This document shows positions 23,939 through 32,533 of a stretch of 32,671 nt of DNA, piece after piece. Location: positions 1 to 32,671 of the forward strand of contig JBGUUT010000111.1 of NCBI GenBank assembly GCA_045133795.1, given 5' to 3'. This DNA comes from RGIG8597 sp045133795 (GTDB lineage: Bacteria > Spirochaetota > GWE2-31-10). Under the pieces are notes generated by a model. It was not told the DNA's origin and ran no database searches. It saw only the letters and a list, made by a program, of their open reading frames with translations. The position numbers were made by a program, and so were the translations under genes. Positions within the stretch are counted from its first letter, which is position 1; every line of letters starts with the position of its first letter.

Positions 23939-26900
23939 TTATGCTTTTACTACATCAAGTTTTATGTTTTCTTCGTCAACATCTGCTGTTGCAACATTTT
24001 CCGGAGTAGCTTTTACAATTTCTACAGCCAGAGTTTCATTTTTAATGATTGCTTCATTTTTATCAACGGCATTGTTTATACTTTCACTTGCTTCGTAAAT
24101 AATTTTAATTCTGTCGGTAACATCAAAATTGCGTTCTTTTCGTAAGTTTTGAACTGCACGAATAAACTCTCTTGCAATACCTTCATCAATCAATTCTTGA
24201 GTAAGATTTGTATCAAGAGCAATTGTTAATGTTCCTTCGTTTTGTACAGTAAGACCTTCTTTTTCCTTTCTGTCGATGATAACATCTTCAGCAGTTAATT
24301 CAAAAGTATTGCCGTCAGCTTCTACAGTTACCGGAGTTCCTGTTTCTATCATAGTTGCTTCTTTCGCACCGAAACCGGCAATAACAGCGGCTACGGCTTT
24401 CATGCTCTTACCGGCTTTTTTACCGAGAACACGGAAGTTAGCTTTGCATGACAATGAAACAAGTTTTTCTTCTTCAGTTTCATAGACAACATTCTTAACG
24501 TTAAGCTCTTCTTTAACAATGCTTTCCATCTTTCTCATCAAATCCATTTCTTCTTGGTTTCGAGTGATTAAATAAACAGCATTCAACGGTTTACGTAAGT
24601 TAATTCCCACTTTTGCACGTAAAGAACGTCCCATTTCTACTACACGCTGAACAAGTTCCATTTCTCGTTCTACGGTTAAATCACGTTTAGAAGCATCGCC
24701 TGTAGGATAATCACATAAATGAACTGATTCCGGCATATCTTCTGTTCGCAATGCGTCATAAATTTTTTCAGAAAGGAACGGAGCTATAGGTGCCGCAGCC
24801 TTACAGAAAATAATTAACGCATTGTACAATGCTGTATATGCTTGTTTTTTATCCATATCATCTTCAGATTTCCAGAAACGGCGACGTGAACGACGAACAT
24901 ACCAGTTTGTAAGATTGTCAATGTAATCGTACAATGAACGAATTGCTGTTTGGAAATCATATTCACCCAACGCTTTATCACAATCTGTAGCCAACTTTTC
25001 GGTATAACTTTGTAACCAAATATCAAGCGGATTTTTGTAATTGTTATCTTGAGCTTTAGGATCCCAGTTATCAACTTTTGCATAAGTAACAAAGAATGAA
25101 TAAGTGTTCCATAAAGGTAAATGATAACGTTTGATTACATCTTCAACGCCTTTTTCACTGAACAATAACTCACCGGCTTTTATTGCTGCAGAATTCATAA
25201 GGAACAAACGCAATGCATCTGCACCGTATTTGTCAAATACATAGTCTACTTCCGGATAATTTTTCAATCGCTTTGACATTTTTCGTCCGTCTTCAGCCAA
25301 TACAAGTCCGTTTACAACTACATTTTTCATCGGACTTTGACCGAATAATGCAGCACCCAAAACTGTCAATGTATAGAACCATCCGCGAGTCTGGTCCAAA
25401 CCTTCGGCGATAAAATCTGCCGGGAATGTAGCGTCAAATGCTTCTTTATTTTCAAAAGGATAATGATTTTGAGCATAAGGCATAGAACCGGACTCAAACC
25501 AGCAGTCTAATACTTCATCCACTCTGTGCATTTTGCTTCCGCATTTACATGGAATAGTTACTTTGTCTACGAAATGTTTGTGTAAATCATCAAGTTTCAC
25601 GCCTGAAAGCTCGTAAAGTTCTTGGATACTTCCTACACAAATTGTTTCACCGCAATCCGGACATTTCCAAACCGGAATAGGAGAACCCCAATATCGGTTA
25701 CGACTGATAGCCCAGTCACGAGCACCTTCGAGCCATTTTCCGAATCGACCGTTTTTAATATGTTCCGGATACCAACTAACTTTTTGATTAGCGGCAATCA
25801 TTGTTTCTTTAACTTTATCGATACTTACAAACCAGCTTGAAACGGCTTTGTAAATCAAAGGTTGGTCACAACGCCAGCAGTGCGGATATGAGTGCTGATA
25901 AGTTTCTTGTTTTACAAGTTTGCCTTCGTCTTTTAATCTTCTGATGATAGCTTTATCTACAGATTTTACATATTCGCCTTGATAATCTGTAACTTCGGCA
26001 ACAAATTTTCCCTCTGCATCGATAGGACAAAGAGCTGGAAGTCCTTCTTTTCGTCCGATTTCGGCATCGTCTTCACCGAATCCCGGAGCAATATGAACAA
26101 TACCGGTTCCGGATTCTACAGTTACATGATGACCGATAACTACACGGAAAGCTCCCTCATTTTCTAATGAAGCGAAATATGGAAACAACGGAACATAATG
26201 TAATCCCACAAGTTCCGGTCCTTTCATTTTGGCTACGACTTTTAATTCTTCCGGATTTTTATAATAACGTCCGACTAAAGCTTCTGCCATAATGTAATAT
26301 TTTCCGTTATCTTCAACTTTTATATAGTCAACTTCTTCTCCGACAGCTAAACCGGTATTAGAAGGTAAAGTCCACGGAGTTGTAGTCCAAGCTAAGATAT
26401 AAGTATCCGGCTGGTCTTTTAACTGAAATGCTACGGTTACAGCCGGGTCTTGAACATCCTTATAACCTTGATTTGTCTCAAAGTTTGAAAGCGGAGTCGT
26501 ACAACGGCAACAATAAGGTAAAATTTTAAAACCTTCATAAATGAGACCTTTTTCCCACAATGTTTTAAATACCCACCAAATCGTTTCCATAAAGTCGGCA
26601 TCCATAGTTTTGTAAGAACCTTTAAATTCTACCCAACGTCCCATTCTGGTTACAGATTTTTCCCATTCATCAGCATATTTTAAAACACTGGCACGGCAAG
26701 CTTCGTTAAATTTATCTTCACCGTAAGCAAGAATTTCTTTTTTACTGTTTAAATCAAGTTCTTTTTCGATAAGATTTTCTACAGGTAATCCGTGACAGTC
26801 CCATCCCCAGCGACGAGGTACATAGTAACCTTTCATTGTCTGGTATCTTGGTACAATATCTTTTATTGTTCCGGGTAAAATATGCCCGTAATGAGGCAAA

Positions 26901-27058
26901 CCGGTTGCAAACGGAGGCCCGTCATATATTACGAATTCCTTGCGACCTTTGTTTCGTGCAAGACTTTTTTCAAATGTATTATCTTTTTCCCATTTTTTGA
27001 TGATTTCTTTCTCTGCATTAGGAAAGTTTATCGATTTTTCTGCATCTTTCCATTCCAT
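23939..27058 (-). CDS. ileS: isoleucyl-tRNA synthetase, eukaryote-like (IleS2) type
   Basis: 1039 residues from the ATG at 27058, chosen because CGGGAG lies 6 nt upstream and the protein then starts at the usual MEWKDAEKS. The frame is open 44 codons further, but that extension covers the promoter. The class I HIGH site is PHYGH (55-59) within DGPPFATGLPHYGHILPG, and the second site is KMSKRLKNYP. WGWDCHGLP marks the Ile/Val enzymes. The FATGLPHYGHILPGTIKD form is that of eukaryotes and of the mupirocin-resistant bacterial IleS2. Zinc-binding pairs appear as CPDCGE and CKCGSK. Single-gene transcript with promoter and terminator visible. No T-box leader seen. Confidence 0.95.
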   Translation of the reverse strand: MEWKDAEKSINFPNAEKEIIKKWEKDNTFEKSLARNKGRKEFVIYDGPPFATGLPHYGHILPGTIKDIVPRYQTMKGYYVPRRWGWDCHGLPVENLIEKELDLNSKKEILAYGEDKFNEACRASVLKYADEWEKSVTRMGRWVEFKGSYKTMDADFMETIWWVFKTLWEKGLIYEGFKILPYCCRCTTPLSNFETNQGYKDVQDPAVTVAFQLKDQPDTYILAWTTTPWTLPSNTGLAVGEEVDYIKVEDNGKYYIMAEALVGRYYKNPEELKVVAKMKGPELVGLHYVPLFPYFASLENEGAFRVVIGHHVTVESGTGIVHIAPGFGEDDAEIGRKEGLPALCPIDAEGKFVAEVTDYQGEYVKSVDKAIIRRLKDEGKLVKQETYQHSYPHCWRCDQPLIYKAVSSWFVSIDKVKETMIAANQKVSWYPEHIKNGRFGKWLEGARDWAISRNRYWGSPIPVWKCPDCGETICVGSIQELYELSGVKLDDLHKHFVDKVTIPCKCGSKMHRVDEVLDCWFESGSMPYAQNHYPFENKEAFDATFPADFIAEGLDQTRGWFYTLTVLGAALFGQSPMKNVVVNGLVLAEDGRKMSKRLKNYPEVDYVFDKYGADALRLFLMNSAAIKAGELLFSEKGVEDVIKRYHLPLWNTYSFFVTYAKVDNWDPKAQDNNYKNPLDIWLQSYTEKLATDCDKALGEYDFQTAIRSLYDYIDNLTNWYVRRSRRRFWKSEDDMDKKQAYTALYNALIIFCKAAAPIAPFLSEKIYDALRTEDMPESVHLCDYPTGDASKRDLTVEREMELVQRVVEMGRSLRAKVGINLRKPLNAVYLITRNQEEMDLMRKMESIVKEELNVKNVVYETEEEKLVSLSCKANFRVLGKKAGKSMKAVAAVIAGFGAKEATMIETGTPVTVEADGNTFELTAEDVIIDRKEKEGLTVQNEGTLTIALDTNLTQELIDEGIAREFIRAVQNLRKERNFDVTDRIKIIYEASESINNAVDKNEAIIKNETLAVEIVKATPENVATADVDEENIKLDVVKA

Positions 27059-27104
27059 GTGAAACTCCCGGATTTTTTCTTTATTTTTTATAAAATAATT
27101 GGTT

Positions 27105-27133
27105 TTTATATCATTATGATACACGATTTTCAA
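27105..27133 (-). promoter_or_regulatory. sigma-70-type promoter of ileS
   Basis: Read on the minus strand, TTGAAA (27128-27133) and TATAAA (27105-27110) are separated by exactly 17 nt, each five of six to consensus. The likely start is near 27098, giving a leader of about 40 nt with the CGGGAG site, too short for a T-box riboswitch. Confidence 0.65.
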
Positions 27134-27160
27134 GTTTGATTTTTTGTGTGAACCTTTTGG

Positions 27161-27200
27161 AAAATAAAAAAGCTGCTCTGAAAAAATCAAAGACAGCTTT
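27161..27200 (-). terminator. rho-independent terminator after the 27206-27898 gene
   Basis: On the minus strand AAAGCTG (27194-27200) pairs with CAGCTTT (27169-27175), with two extra inner pairs after a mismatch. The A-rich stretch 27161-27170 supplies the U-tract. It lies between the exported-protein genes and the ileS promoter. Confidence 0.7.
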
Positions 27201-27205
27201 ATTGA

Positions 27206-27898
27206 TTATAATCTCATTTTGACTGACAATTCCAATGTTTCGTTATTTTCACCATCAACTTTTACGTCAATATTAGGTTGAAGTTGATATTTTTGTTGCA
27301 TTTTCAAATTGTAGCGTTTTATTACGGTTTGATACAATGTTTCATTACTTGAATATTTGTGGATTCCGTAAAGTGTAAACGCCACAGCAAATAATGTTGC
27401 TACAACAAACACGCCCGTCAAAGCGATACTTATTAATCCCGGCAAAAATACATAAGTATATTCGCTGTTGTAATAATCAAGCCAAGTATTATAGCCTTTT
27501 TCCTTCCACGTACTATTCGCCTGACTGATGATAAATACCAAAGACGGAATCATAAAACAAACGCTTAAACCACCTAAAATCCCTACGGTAGAAAAACCGG
27601 TAATTTTAGTCTGACGAAGCTTTTTTCTGTTTTCTGCAAGTGCCGGATCGTCTACGATTGTTTCAAATTCTTTCTCGGTAATTGCTACGCCGCCTTTGTA
27701 AAAGTAGAACTTTTTTGCCGGAGAATCAAAACGAGCATCGAATGATTCATGAACTTTCATAGAAAGCAGCTCATCTTCTAGTGATGTTTCCTTTTGAACT
27801 TCGACATTTTCCGGTACTTCCGGAGCTACTGTTTCATTGGCGTAAACAACGCTGCATAAAATGAGTAGAATAAAAATTAAAAATGTTTTCTGTTTCAT
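27206..27898 (-). CDS. exported membrane protein of unknown function
   Basis: 230 residues. A signal peptide (FLIFILLILCSVVYA) is followed by an acidic stretch (ETVAPEVPENVEVQKETSLE), the piece FYFYKGGVAITEKEFETIV, and two hydrophobic segments at ~100-126 and ~148-178. The charged C-terminal part ends in beta-like PNIDVKVDGENNETLELSV. No named domain recognised. The layout (exported N-part, central pair of membrane helices, short C-part) resembles that of the CsgG-like pair at 29921-32001, without their N-terminal domain. It is 12 nt downstream of another exported protein and followed by a terminator, so the two form one unit. Confidence 0.7.
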   Translation of the reverse strand: MKQKTFLIFILLILCSVVYANETVAPEVPENVEVQKETSLEDELLSMKVHESFDARFDSPAKKFYFYKGGVAITEKEFETIVDDPALAENRKKLRQTKITGFSTVGILGGLSVCFMIPSLVFIISQANSTWKEKGYNTWLDYYNSEYTYVFLPGLISIALTGVFVVATLFAVAFTLYGIHKYSSNETLYQTVIKRYNLKMQQKYQLQPNIDVKVDGENNETLELSVKMRL

Positions 27899-27910
27899 TC
27901 TTTTATCCGC

Positions 27911-28753
27911 TTAATAATTTCTATATCCGCCGCTTCTTAATTTGCTGTAATCCCAAGGATTTTTCTTGTCAGCCCAATCTTTTTGTCCCAACAAAATCCC
28001 GATGTGAGTTGTAGCAGCTCTCAAACGATTAGAAAAAGTTGTCGGATTTAATGTCATGAGCCCTTTTCCGTTAAGGAAAGAATCTGCACGAATTACAAGA
28101 AGGAATGCTGTATAAATATAAAATCCTTTTGCTTCTTCGTCATATATAAAATAAGTAACAGTTTTATATTCGTCAGAAAAACAAATAAACGGAATCGGAG
28201 TTTTACATGTATTTACTAAAACAAAATTGTTTCTTTCATTATACAAGTCAGATTGGAAAGAAAGTAAACCGAATTTATTGTCTTTTTGACGGAAATATCC
28301 GGTAATATGCGGCTGTATTTCAGTAAGTGGTTGTTGGTTTTTAATTTTTATCCATTTTTTTGTAGTCGGATAAGCATTGATAACCAAAGTTTTTACTTCA
28401 TCGGCTTTTCTTGAATAATATTGCATTCCGGTAAGTTTATTTGCATCATTGATTGTATTATAAAAAGTCATTTTTGTTTCTTCCGTAAGTTCGTAAGGTA
28501 AAAATGCTTTTTCGTCCGTAATCATTTGATAATCTTTATAATTAACCGGAGCATAAGAAGTAGACGGAACCGGTAAATCCAGGTCGGTAGCTTCTTTATG
28601 TTGGTCGAATTTGATATACATTCTTGTAATAATTTCTCCGGCTTTTACTCGGTCAATTTGTTCTTGAGTCATAAATGTATTCACAGATAATTCTTCTGCA
28701 AATGCACAGATTCCGACAAAAAATAAAGCGATAAATATTGCTGTTTTTTTCAT
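27911..28753 (-). CDS. exported protein of unknown function
   Basis: 280 residues from the ATG at 28753, with AGGAAG 7 nt upstream; a GTG two codons earlier is weaker. A signal peptide (MKKTAIFIALFFVGICAFA) precedes a soluble, beta-rich protein (ITGYFRQKDNKFGLLSFQ, FVLVNTCKTPIPFICF, KTVTYFIYDEEAKGFYIYTA) with a helix near the end (FSNRLRAATTHIG). No domain recognised and no lipobox, so probably periplasmic or outer-membrane associated. It is co-transcribed with the membrane protein at 27206-27898. Confidence 0.7.
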   Translation of the reverse strand: MKKTAIFIALFFVGICAFAEELSVNTFMTQEQIDRVKAGEIITRMYIKFDQHKEATDLDLPVPSTSYAPVNYKDYQMITDEKAFLPYELTEETKMTFYNTINDANKLTGMQYYSRKADEVKTLVINAYPTTKKWIKIKNQQPLTEIQPHITGYFRQKDNKFGLLSFQSDLYNERNNFVLVNTCKTPIPFICFSDEYKTVTYFIYDEEAKGFYIYTAFLLVIRADSFLNGKGLMTLNPTTFSNRLRAATTHIGILLGQKDWADKKNPWDYSKLRSGGYRNY

Positions 28754-28997
28754 TTGCACACTTCCTAATTATTTTAAGTATCAGGCTGTGTATAACATTT
28801 ACAGATATTTATTGCTAGATAATTGCGACATTTCTTAAAAGAAAATTTATTGTATTTATAGAATAAACGGTAAATCAGAGATTTTTTGCTGTTAATCAGT
28901 GAATTATTTCAAGCCACTTATTGATTATATATTCGATTTTGTATTGTTTTACTTCTTCACGTGAATTATTGCCGGTAAATATGTAAGCAAAAAAAGC

Positions 28998-29321
28998 TTA
29001 CGGCTTGTATTTTTTGGGAGCTTCAGCGACTTTTCCCCAGTTTGAATCAATTTTTTCTGAAATGTAAGTTTCATCTGAAAGTATGTATTTTAAAAAATCT
29101 AAAAGTTCAATCTCAAAGGCGTTTGATAACTTTTTTAACGTAGAAAATCTAAAGTCTTTATTGTATTTGGTACTTTCCAGGCGTTGAATATGTTTGTAAT
29201 CTATAGTTGAAATTTCCGATAAATGTTCTTGTGTCCAGTTATTCTTTTTCCTTAAAGAACGCAAAAGATACGCTAATCTTAAGTTGACATTTACAATTTC
29301 TTCGTTTTCTTTACCATTCAT
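28998..29321 (-). CDS. XRE-family helix-turn-helix regulator
   Basis: 107 residues from the ATG at 29321. The frame is open to a TTG at 29363, but that N-terminus is hydrophobic and unlike the family, and neither start has a clear Shine-Dalgarno site. The HTH spans residues ~12-65: RLAYLLRSLRKKNNWTQEHL, then STIDYKHIQRLES and FSTLKKLSNAFEIELLDFL. It ends in a basic tail (EAPKKYKP). A DNA-binding repressor role is expected. The target is unknown, but the small secreted protein and the CsgG-like pair lie directly upstream, and a second XRE gene flanks them on the other side. Confidence 0.82.
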   Translation of the reverse strand: MNGKENEEIVNVNLRLAYLLRSLRKKNNWTQEHLSEISTIDYKHIQRLESTKYNKDFRFSTLKKLSNAFEIELLDFLKYILSDETYISEKIDSNWGKVAEAPKKYKP

Positions 29322-29409
29322 AGTTTTGAAATATGCAATAATACAAAAAACGAGCCACCGCAAATAAAGGGTGAAGTAATATGATTAAAACTGTAAATAT
29401 TTAAAAAGC

Positions 29410-29436
29410 AAAAAAGGCACGACTAAAAGCCATGCC
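29410..29436 (-). terminator. rho-independent terminator of the small secreted protein gene
   Basis: On the minus strand GGCATGGC (29429-29436) pairs with GTCGTGCC (29416-29423), eight pairs including two G-T. The A-run at 29410-29415 gives the U-tract. It lies 37 nt after the stop codon at 29473. Confidence 0.8.
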
Positions 29437-29472
29437 GTAATTCTGCTTTGTTAAAATATTAACGTAAGATTA

Positions 29473-29835
29473 TTATAATTTTGAAGCAAAAGTTTGTAGT
29501 TTTGCCAACGCAGTTGACATTTTTTCAGTAGCTTTCAATATTCTGTCTGTGTAATTTTGATTACTAACGATATCATTCATATACAATGAATATTGTGTTT
29601 GAAGTGTATTTACGCATTCTTGCAAAGCTTTGTATTGCTCCATGATATTTTTTGCACTGTTAACATCTCCTAAATTGAGTAAACTCTCCATATTAGTGAC
29701 CATTATTGCCAAGTTGGAAGCAACAGTTTCATATTCACTAACAAATTTTTCCATATCTGCATTACTACTAGTTTGTCCAAAACACAAACTTAACAGTGAT
29801 AAAAACAATAAAATAGAAACAATTTTCTTATTCAT
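29473..29835 (-). CDS. small secreted helical protein
   Basis: 120 residues with a signal peptide (VSILLFLSLLSLCFG, cleavage before QTSS). The ~100-residue mature part is all-helical with heptad-like hydrophobic spacing (MEKFVSEYETVASNLAIMV, then MEQYKALQECVNTLQTQYSL and ILKATEKMSTALAKLQTFA), probably a helical bundle, with a single Cys. AAAGGAAA lies about 8-10 nt before the ATG. No family recognised. It lies 85 nt downstream of the CsgG-like pair with a terminator of its own, so it may be the last gene of that transcript. Confidence 0.75.
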   Translation of the reverse strand: MNKKIVSILLFLSLLSLCFGQTSSNADMEKFVSEYETVASNLAIMVTNMESLLNLGDVNSAKNIMEQYKALQECVNTLQTQYSLYMNDIVSNQNYTDRILKATEKMSTALAKLQTFASKL

Positions 29836-29920
29836 AAATAATTTTCCTTTCGTTGATTAATGTCATTGCGGACAGAATTAAAATTTATTTATGACTCATA
29901 CACGAGCAAAAAAACTGAAA

Positions 29921-30958
29921 TTAAAAACTGCAACTCAATAACGCCACATCAAAACCTTTCTTTTCATTACCGGTAGACGTAAAATTGCTGCCTCTAAAAG
30001 AATTATTCTGAATATAATAGAAAGTCTTTTTTATTTTAGAAGCATATACATAGTAAGGAATACTACATAATCCTACAATAAGACCCACTCCCGCAAATAT
30101 ACCTGCAATAGTTCCAACAACCGCACAAATAATTGCCGTATCTATAAAGTCTACAAAAGCCAGTGTCATCATTGATAAACTAACTACTCCTGTACCCAAA
30201 AAAGTAATCCCTGTCCATAAAAATGCATCAGCAACACTATTATACTTATTCATCTCATCTTTCACTCTTTTTTCTTGCCACCATGTCAAAATGTTATTCG
30301 GATTAATTCCTAATTTCACTCTGTAGAATTTTCTAATAAAAGCCTTCTCTGCTTCTGTCAGTGTCGGCTCAAGATTATTTCTTGTAGATTTAGACTTTTT
30401 ATTGGTTACTTTTTTGGTAGCAACTTTTTCATTAGCTGAAAAATCCGGAGTCTTCGGTTGCTGCTTGTTTGATACCTTAGGTTCTAACCCGGAAATTTTT
30501 CTTGCTATATTTTCTACAGATACCAACAACTCATTTTCACTTTTTAAAAATGTTCTTTCCAAAAACTCCGCAATACCGGATTCCACATTAATACCGCGAA
30601 TATTTACTACAGTTTGACTTTTCAGTGCAATGATTTCTCCCATTACTGCGATTTGTGCACCTGCGAGTTTTCCGATTTCCATCGCACCGGCCTCATCAAA
30701 ATTATCTCCATTCTGAATTTTCAAATCTTTCATCGCTTTACTAACTTGTGAACGCATTACAACTTGATACCAATTGCACTTTGTCAGTTCTGTCGTAAAA
30801 TTGTCTTGTGCAACCTCTGCATATAAAGCATCAAAATTACCTTTTACCATAAACGGTAAAATCGCAACTCGCTTTCCTTGTGCTGCAAAGTCATTAGCAG
30901 TTATATTAAACATTACACCACCCAATACAGCGATTAATACAACCAACCTTTTATTCAT
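29921..30958 (-). CDS. CsgG-like exported protein, second copy of a tandem pair
   Basis: 345 residues with a signal peptide (LVVLIAVLGGVMFNITA). Residues ~28-160 resemble the CsgG/LpoB fold: KRVAILPFMVKGNFDALYAE, the helix VSKAMKDLKIQNGDNFDEAG, and IGKLAGAQIAVMGEI. A Lys-rich linker (~165-200) and the helix EAFIRKFYRVKLGINP follow, then two hydrophobic segments (~240-300), and it ends VALLSCSF. There is no lipobox Cys, which true CsgG pores carry, so pore formation is not implied. AAGGAG lies 8 nt before the ATG. The paralogue is 20 nt upstream. Role unknown, probably envelope. Confidence 0.75.
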   Translation of the reverse strand: MNKRLVVLIAVLGGVMFNITANDFAAQGKRVAILPFMVKGNFDALYAEVAQDNFTTELTKCNWYQVVMRSQVSKAMKDLKIQNGDNFDEAGAMEIGKLAGAQIAVMGEIIALKSQTVVNIRGINVESGIAEFLERTFLKSENELLVSVENIARKISGLEPKVSNKQQPKTPDFSANEKVATKKVTNKKSKSTRNNLEPTLTEAEKAFIRKFYRVKLGINPNNILTWWQEKRVKDEMNKYNSVADAFLWTGITFLGTGVVSLSMMTLAFVDFIDTAIICAVVGTIAGIFAGVGLIVGLCSIPYYVYASKIKKTFYYIQNNSFRGSNFTSTGNEKKGFDVALLSCSF

Positions 30959-30978
30959 AAAACTTTCTCCTTTTATAT

Positions 30979-32001
30979 TTAGAAACTACAACCTAACAAT
31001 GCAATTTCAATGTTTTTATTTTCATAATCATTTGCAGCCTTTTTCTTGAAAGTTTTAGAATACAGCCTCATCAAAGATTCTCCGTGAATAGTTTTTACGA
31101 CTTTTGTCACTTTTGAAGCCGCCATGAACGGAATGATACTACAACATCCCATAGTAATAGCACCGGCTAGAATAGCTCCCCCAATCGGCAAAAAGAGCAT
31201 AGGAAAGATTATTCCTGTTGCCATAAATATCACACCCGGTATAAGGAAAACACCACTCAAGATAGATAATGCTATACCGCTACCTAAAAGCTTTTTATGT
31301 TTCCAAAATACTTTTCTTATATCTTGTTTACTCATATCAAATGGGTCAATTCCTAATTTTAAGTTGAAAAACTTTTGTACAAATCTTTCTTGTGATTCTG
31401 TTAAAACGGATTCTTCATCATTTCCGGCGAAATCTTCATCATCATTATCAGCTAAATCTTCTCTAATTGAAAAATCTACAGGCTTAACTTCTTGATGTTT
31501 TTTATTGTCTGCATAATCTTGATTAGCGGAAATTTTGGAAAATTTCTTTGCCATACTTTCAGCTACTGTTAATAATTGTTCTTGACTTTTAATAAATTCT
31601 CTTTCTGCAAACTCGTCAATACCGGTATTTACATTGATTCCGCGAATATTCACTACAGTTTGACTTTTTAATGCAGTTATCACCCCGATTACAACAATTT
31701 CTGCTCCGGTAAGTTTTCCGACTTCAATTGCATTTGCTTCATCAAAATTGTCACCATTCTGAATTTTCAATTGCTTCATTGCTTTATCAAGTTTAGCTCC
31801 TTGTATAACTTGATATGCCTCATTTTTTGTTAATTCCATTGTAAAATTGTCCAATGCAACCTCTGCATATAAAGCATCAAAATTCCCTTTCACTACAAAC
31901 GGTAAAACTGCGACACTTTTTCCTTGTGTCGCAAAGTCATTGGCAATAGCATTAAACATTATGCCTACCAACATTGTGATCAATACTGTTAATTTCCTCA
32001 T
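30979..32001 (-). CDS. CsgG-like exported protein, first copy of a tandem pair
   Basis: 340 residues, closely similar to the next gene along the whole N-terminal domain: KSVAVLPFVVKGNFDALYAE, LDKAMKQLKIQNGDNFDEAN, VGKLTGAEIVVIG, KSQTVVNIRGINV. A signal peptide (LTVLITMLVGIMFNAIA) is present and there is no lipobox Cys. The linker is acidic here (EDLADNDDEDFAGNDEE) where its paralogue is basic, so the two may pair by charge. Two hydrophobic segments (~235-285) follow, and the end is IALLGCSF. AAGGAG lies 8 nt before the ATG. It is divergent from the XRE gene at 32116, with candidate operators between. Confidence 0.75.
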   Translation of the reverse strand: MRKLTVLITMLVGIMFNAIANDFATQGKSVAVLPFVVKGNFDALYAEVALDNFTMELTKNEAYQVIQGAKLDKAMKQLKIQNGDNFDEANAIEVGKLTGAEIVVIGVITALKSQTVVNIRGINVNTGIDEFAEREFIKSQEQLLTVAESMAKKFSKISANQDYADNKKHQEVKPVDFSIREDLADNDDEDFAGNDEESVLTESQERFVQKFFNLKLGIDPFDMSKQDIRKVFWKHKKLLGSGIALSILSGVFLIPGVIFMATGIIFPMLFLPIGGAILAGAITMGCCSIIPFMAASKVTKVVKTIHGESLMRLYSKTFKKKAANDYENKNIEIALLGCSF

Positions 32002-32037
32002 AACATTTTCTCCTTTTAGATATATATTTCATACAAA

Positions 32038-32085
32038 TACAAGCTTGTAGCTATATTTATTATCATAGCCATTAGCTTGTGTCAA
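32038..32085 (-). promoter_or_regulatory. candidate promoter and operators of the CsgG-like pair
   Basis: Read on the minus strand, TTGACA (32080-32085) is an exact -35, and 17 nt on is a weak -10, TAATAA (32057-32062). AGCTTGT occurs twice on the plus strand at 32042-32048 and 32074-32080, exactly 32 bp apart, about three helical turns. The first lies inside a 12-bp palindrome TACAAGCTTGTA (32038-32049) and the second touches the -35. The divergent XRE protein is the obvious candidate ligand. Confidence 0.45.
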
Positions 32086-32115
32086 TTATAAAATATTGCT
32101 GATAGCATTAGTATT

Positions 32116-32433
32116 ATGACGTTAAGAGAGATTTTCAGTAAAAATATTAAGCTTTACAGGACTAAAAATAAGTTAAGCCAGCAGGAATTGGCGGAAAAGT
32201 GCGAAACGGCGACAAATTATATTAGCGAAATTGAAACAGGGCGAAAGTTTCCTTCAATAGAAATGATAGAAAAATTATCTGTAGTTTTGGAAGTTCCGGC
32301 GTGGTCTTTTTTGTATGCAGGTGAAGATGAAAAACCGGTGGTAACATCGTCACACAAATTGACCGATAAAAAGAAGGAAGAAATGCTGGGGGAAATCTTT
32401 TCGGAAATACAAAAGATAATTTCTAAATATTAA
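32116..32433 (+). CDS. XRE-family helix-turn-helix regulator
   Basis: 105 residues. The HTH spans ~10-65: NIKLYRTKNKLSQQELAEKC, ATNYISEIETGRKFPSIEMI and LSVVLEVPAWSFLY, a Cro/C1-type fold close to phage and plasmid repressors. The C-terminal tail is charged and helical (DKKKEEMLGEIFSEIQKII), likely for dimerisation. No clear Shine-Dalgarno sequence precedes the ATG. TATAAA about 25 nt upstream could be its -10, giving a very short or absent leader. It is divergent from the CsgG-like pair and the probable regulator of that promoter. Confidence 0.88.
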   Translation: MTLREIFSKNIKLYRTKNKLSQQELAEKCETATNYISEIETGRKFPSIEMIEKLSVVLEVPAWSFLYAGEDEKPVVTSSHKLTDKKKEEMLGEIFSEIQKIISKY

Positions 32434-32449
32434 AAAAAGAAGCGGTGAC

Positions 32450-32527
32450 ATGCTTGGAAAAAAAGAGGATGAACCACAAAAGCCTGCTTTAGAGGGGGAA
32501 ATGCGGTATGCAATGGTGAACATATGA
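32450..32527 (+). CDS. possible 25-residue ORF
   Basis: ATG at 32450 to TGA at 32525-32527, preceded by AAGCGGTGAC as a poor ribosome binding site, 16 nt after the XRE stop codon. The peptide starts MLGKKEDEPQKPALEGEM and ends YAMVNI. No similarity recognised. It may be a coupled small peptide or chance. Confidence 0.25.
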   Translation: MLGKKEDEPQKPALEGEMRYAMVNI

Positions 32528-32533
32528 AATATG

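Noticed and set aside
27059..27104. T-box riboswitch for ileS
   Set aside because: The leader after the likely start point is only about 40 nt and has no T-box-like motif.
27059..27190. N-terminal extension of ileS by 44 residues
   Set aside because: The extension covers a good promoter, and the ATG at 27058 has a proper ribosome binding site and the usual family N-terminus.
28983..29001. Terminator of the XRE gene at 28998
   Set aside because: GTAAGC and GCTTAC flank the A/T-run, so the run would be in the loop rather than after the stem.
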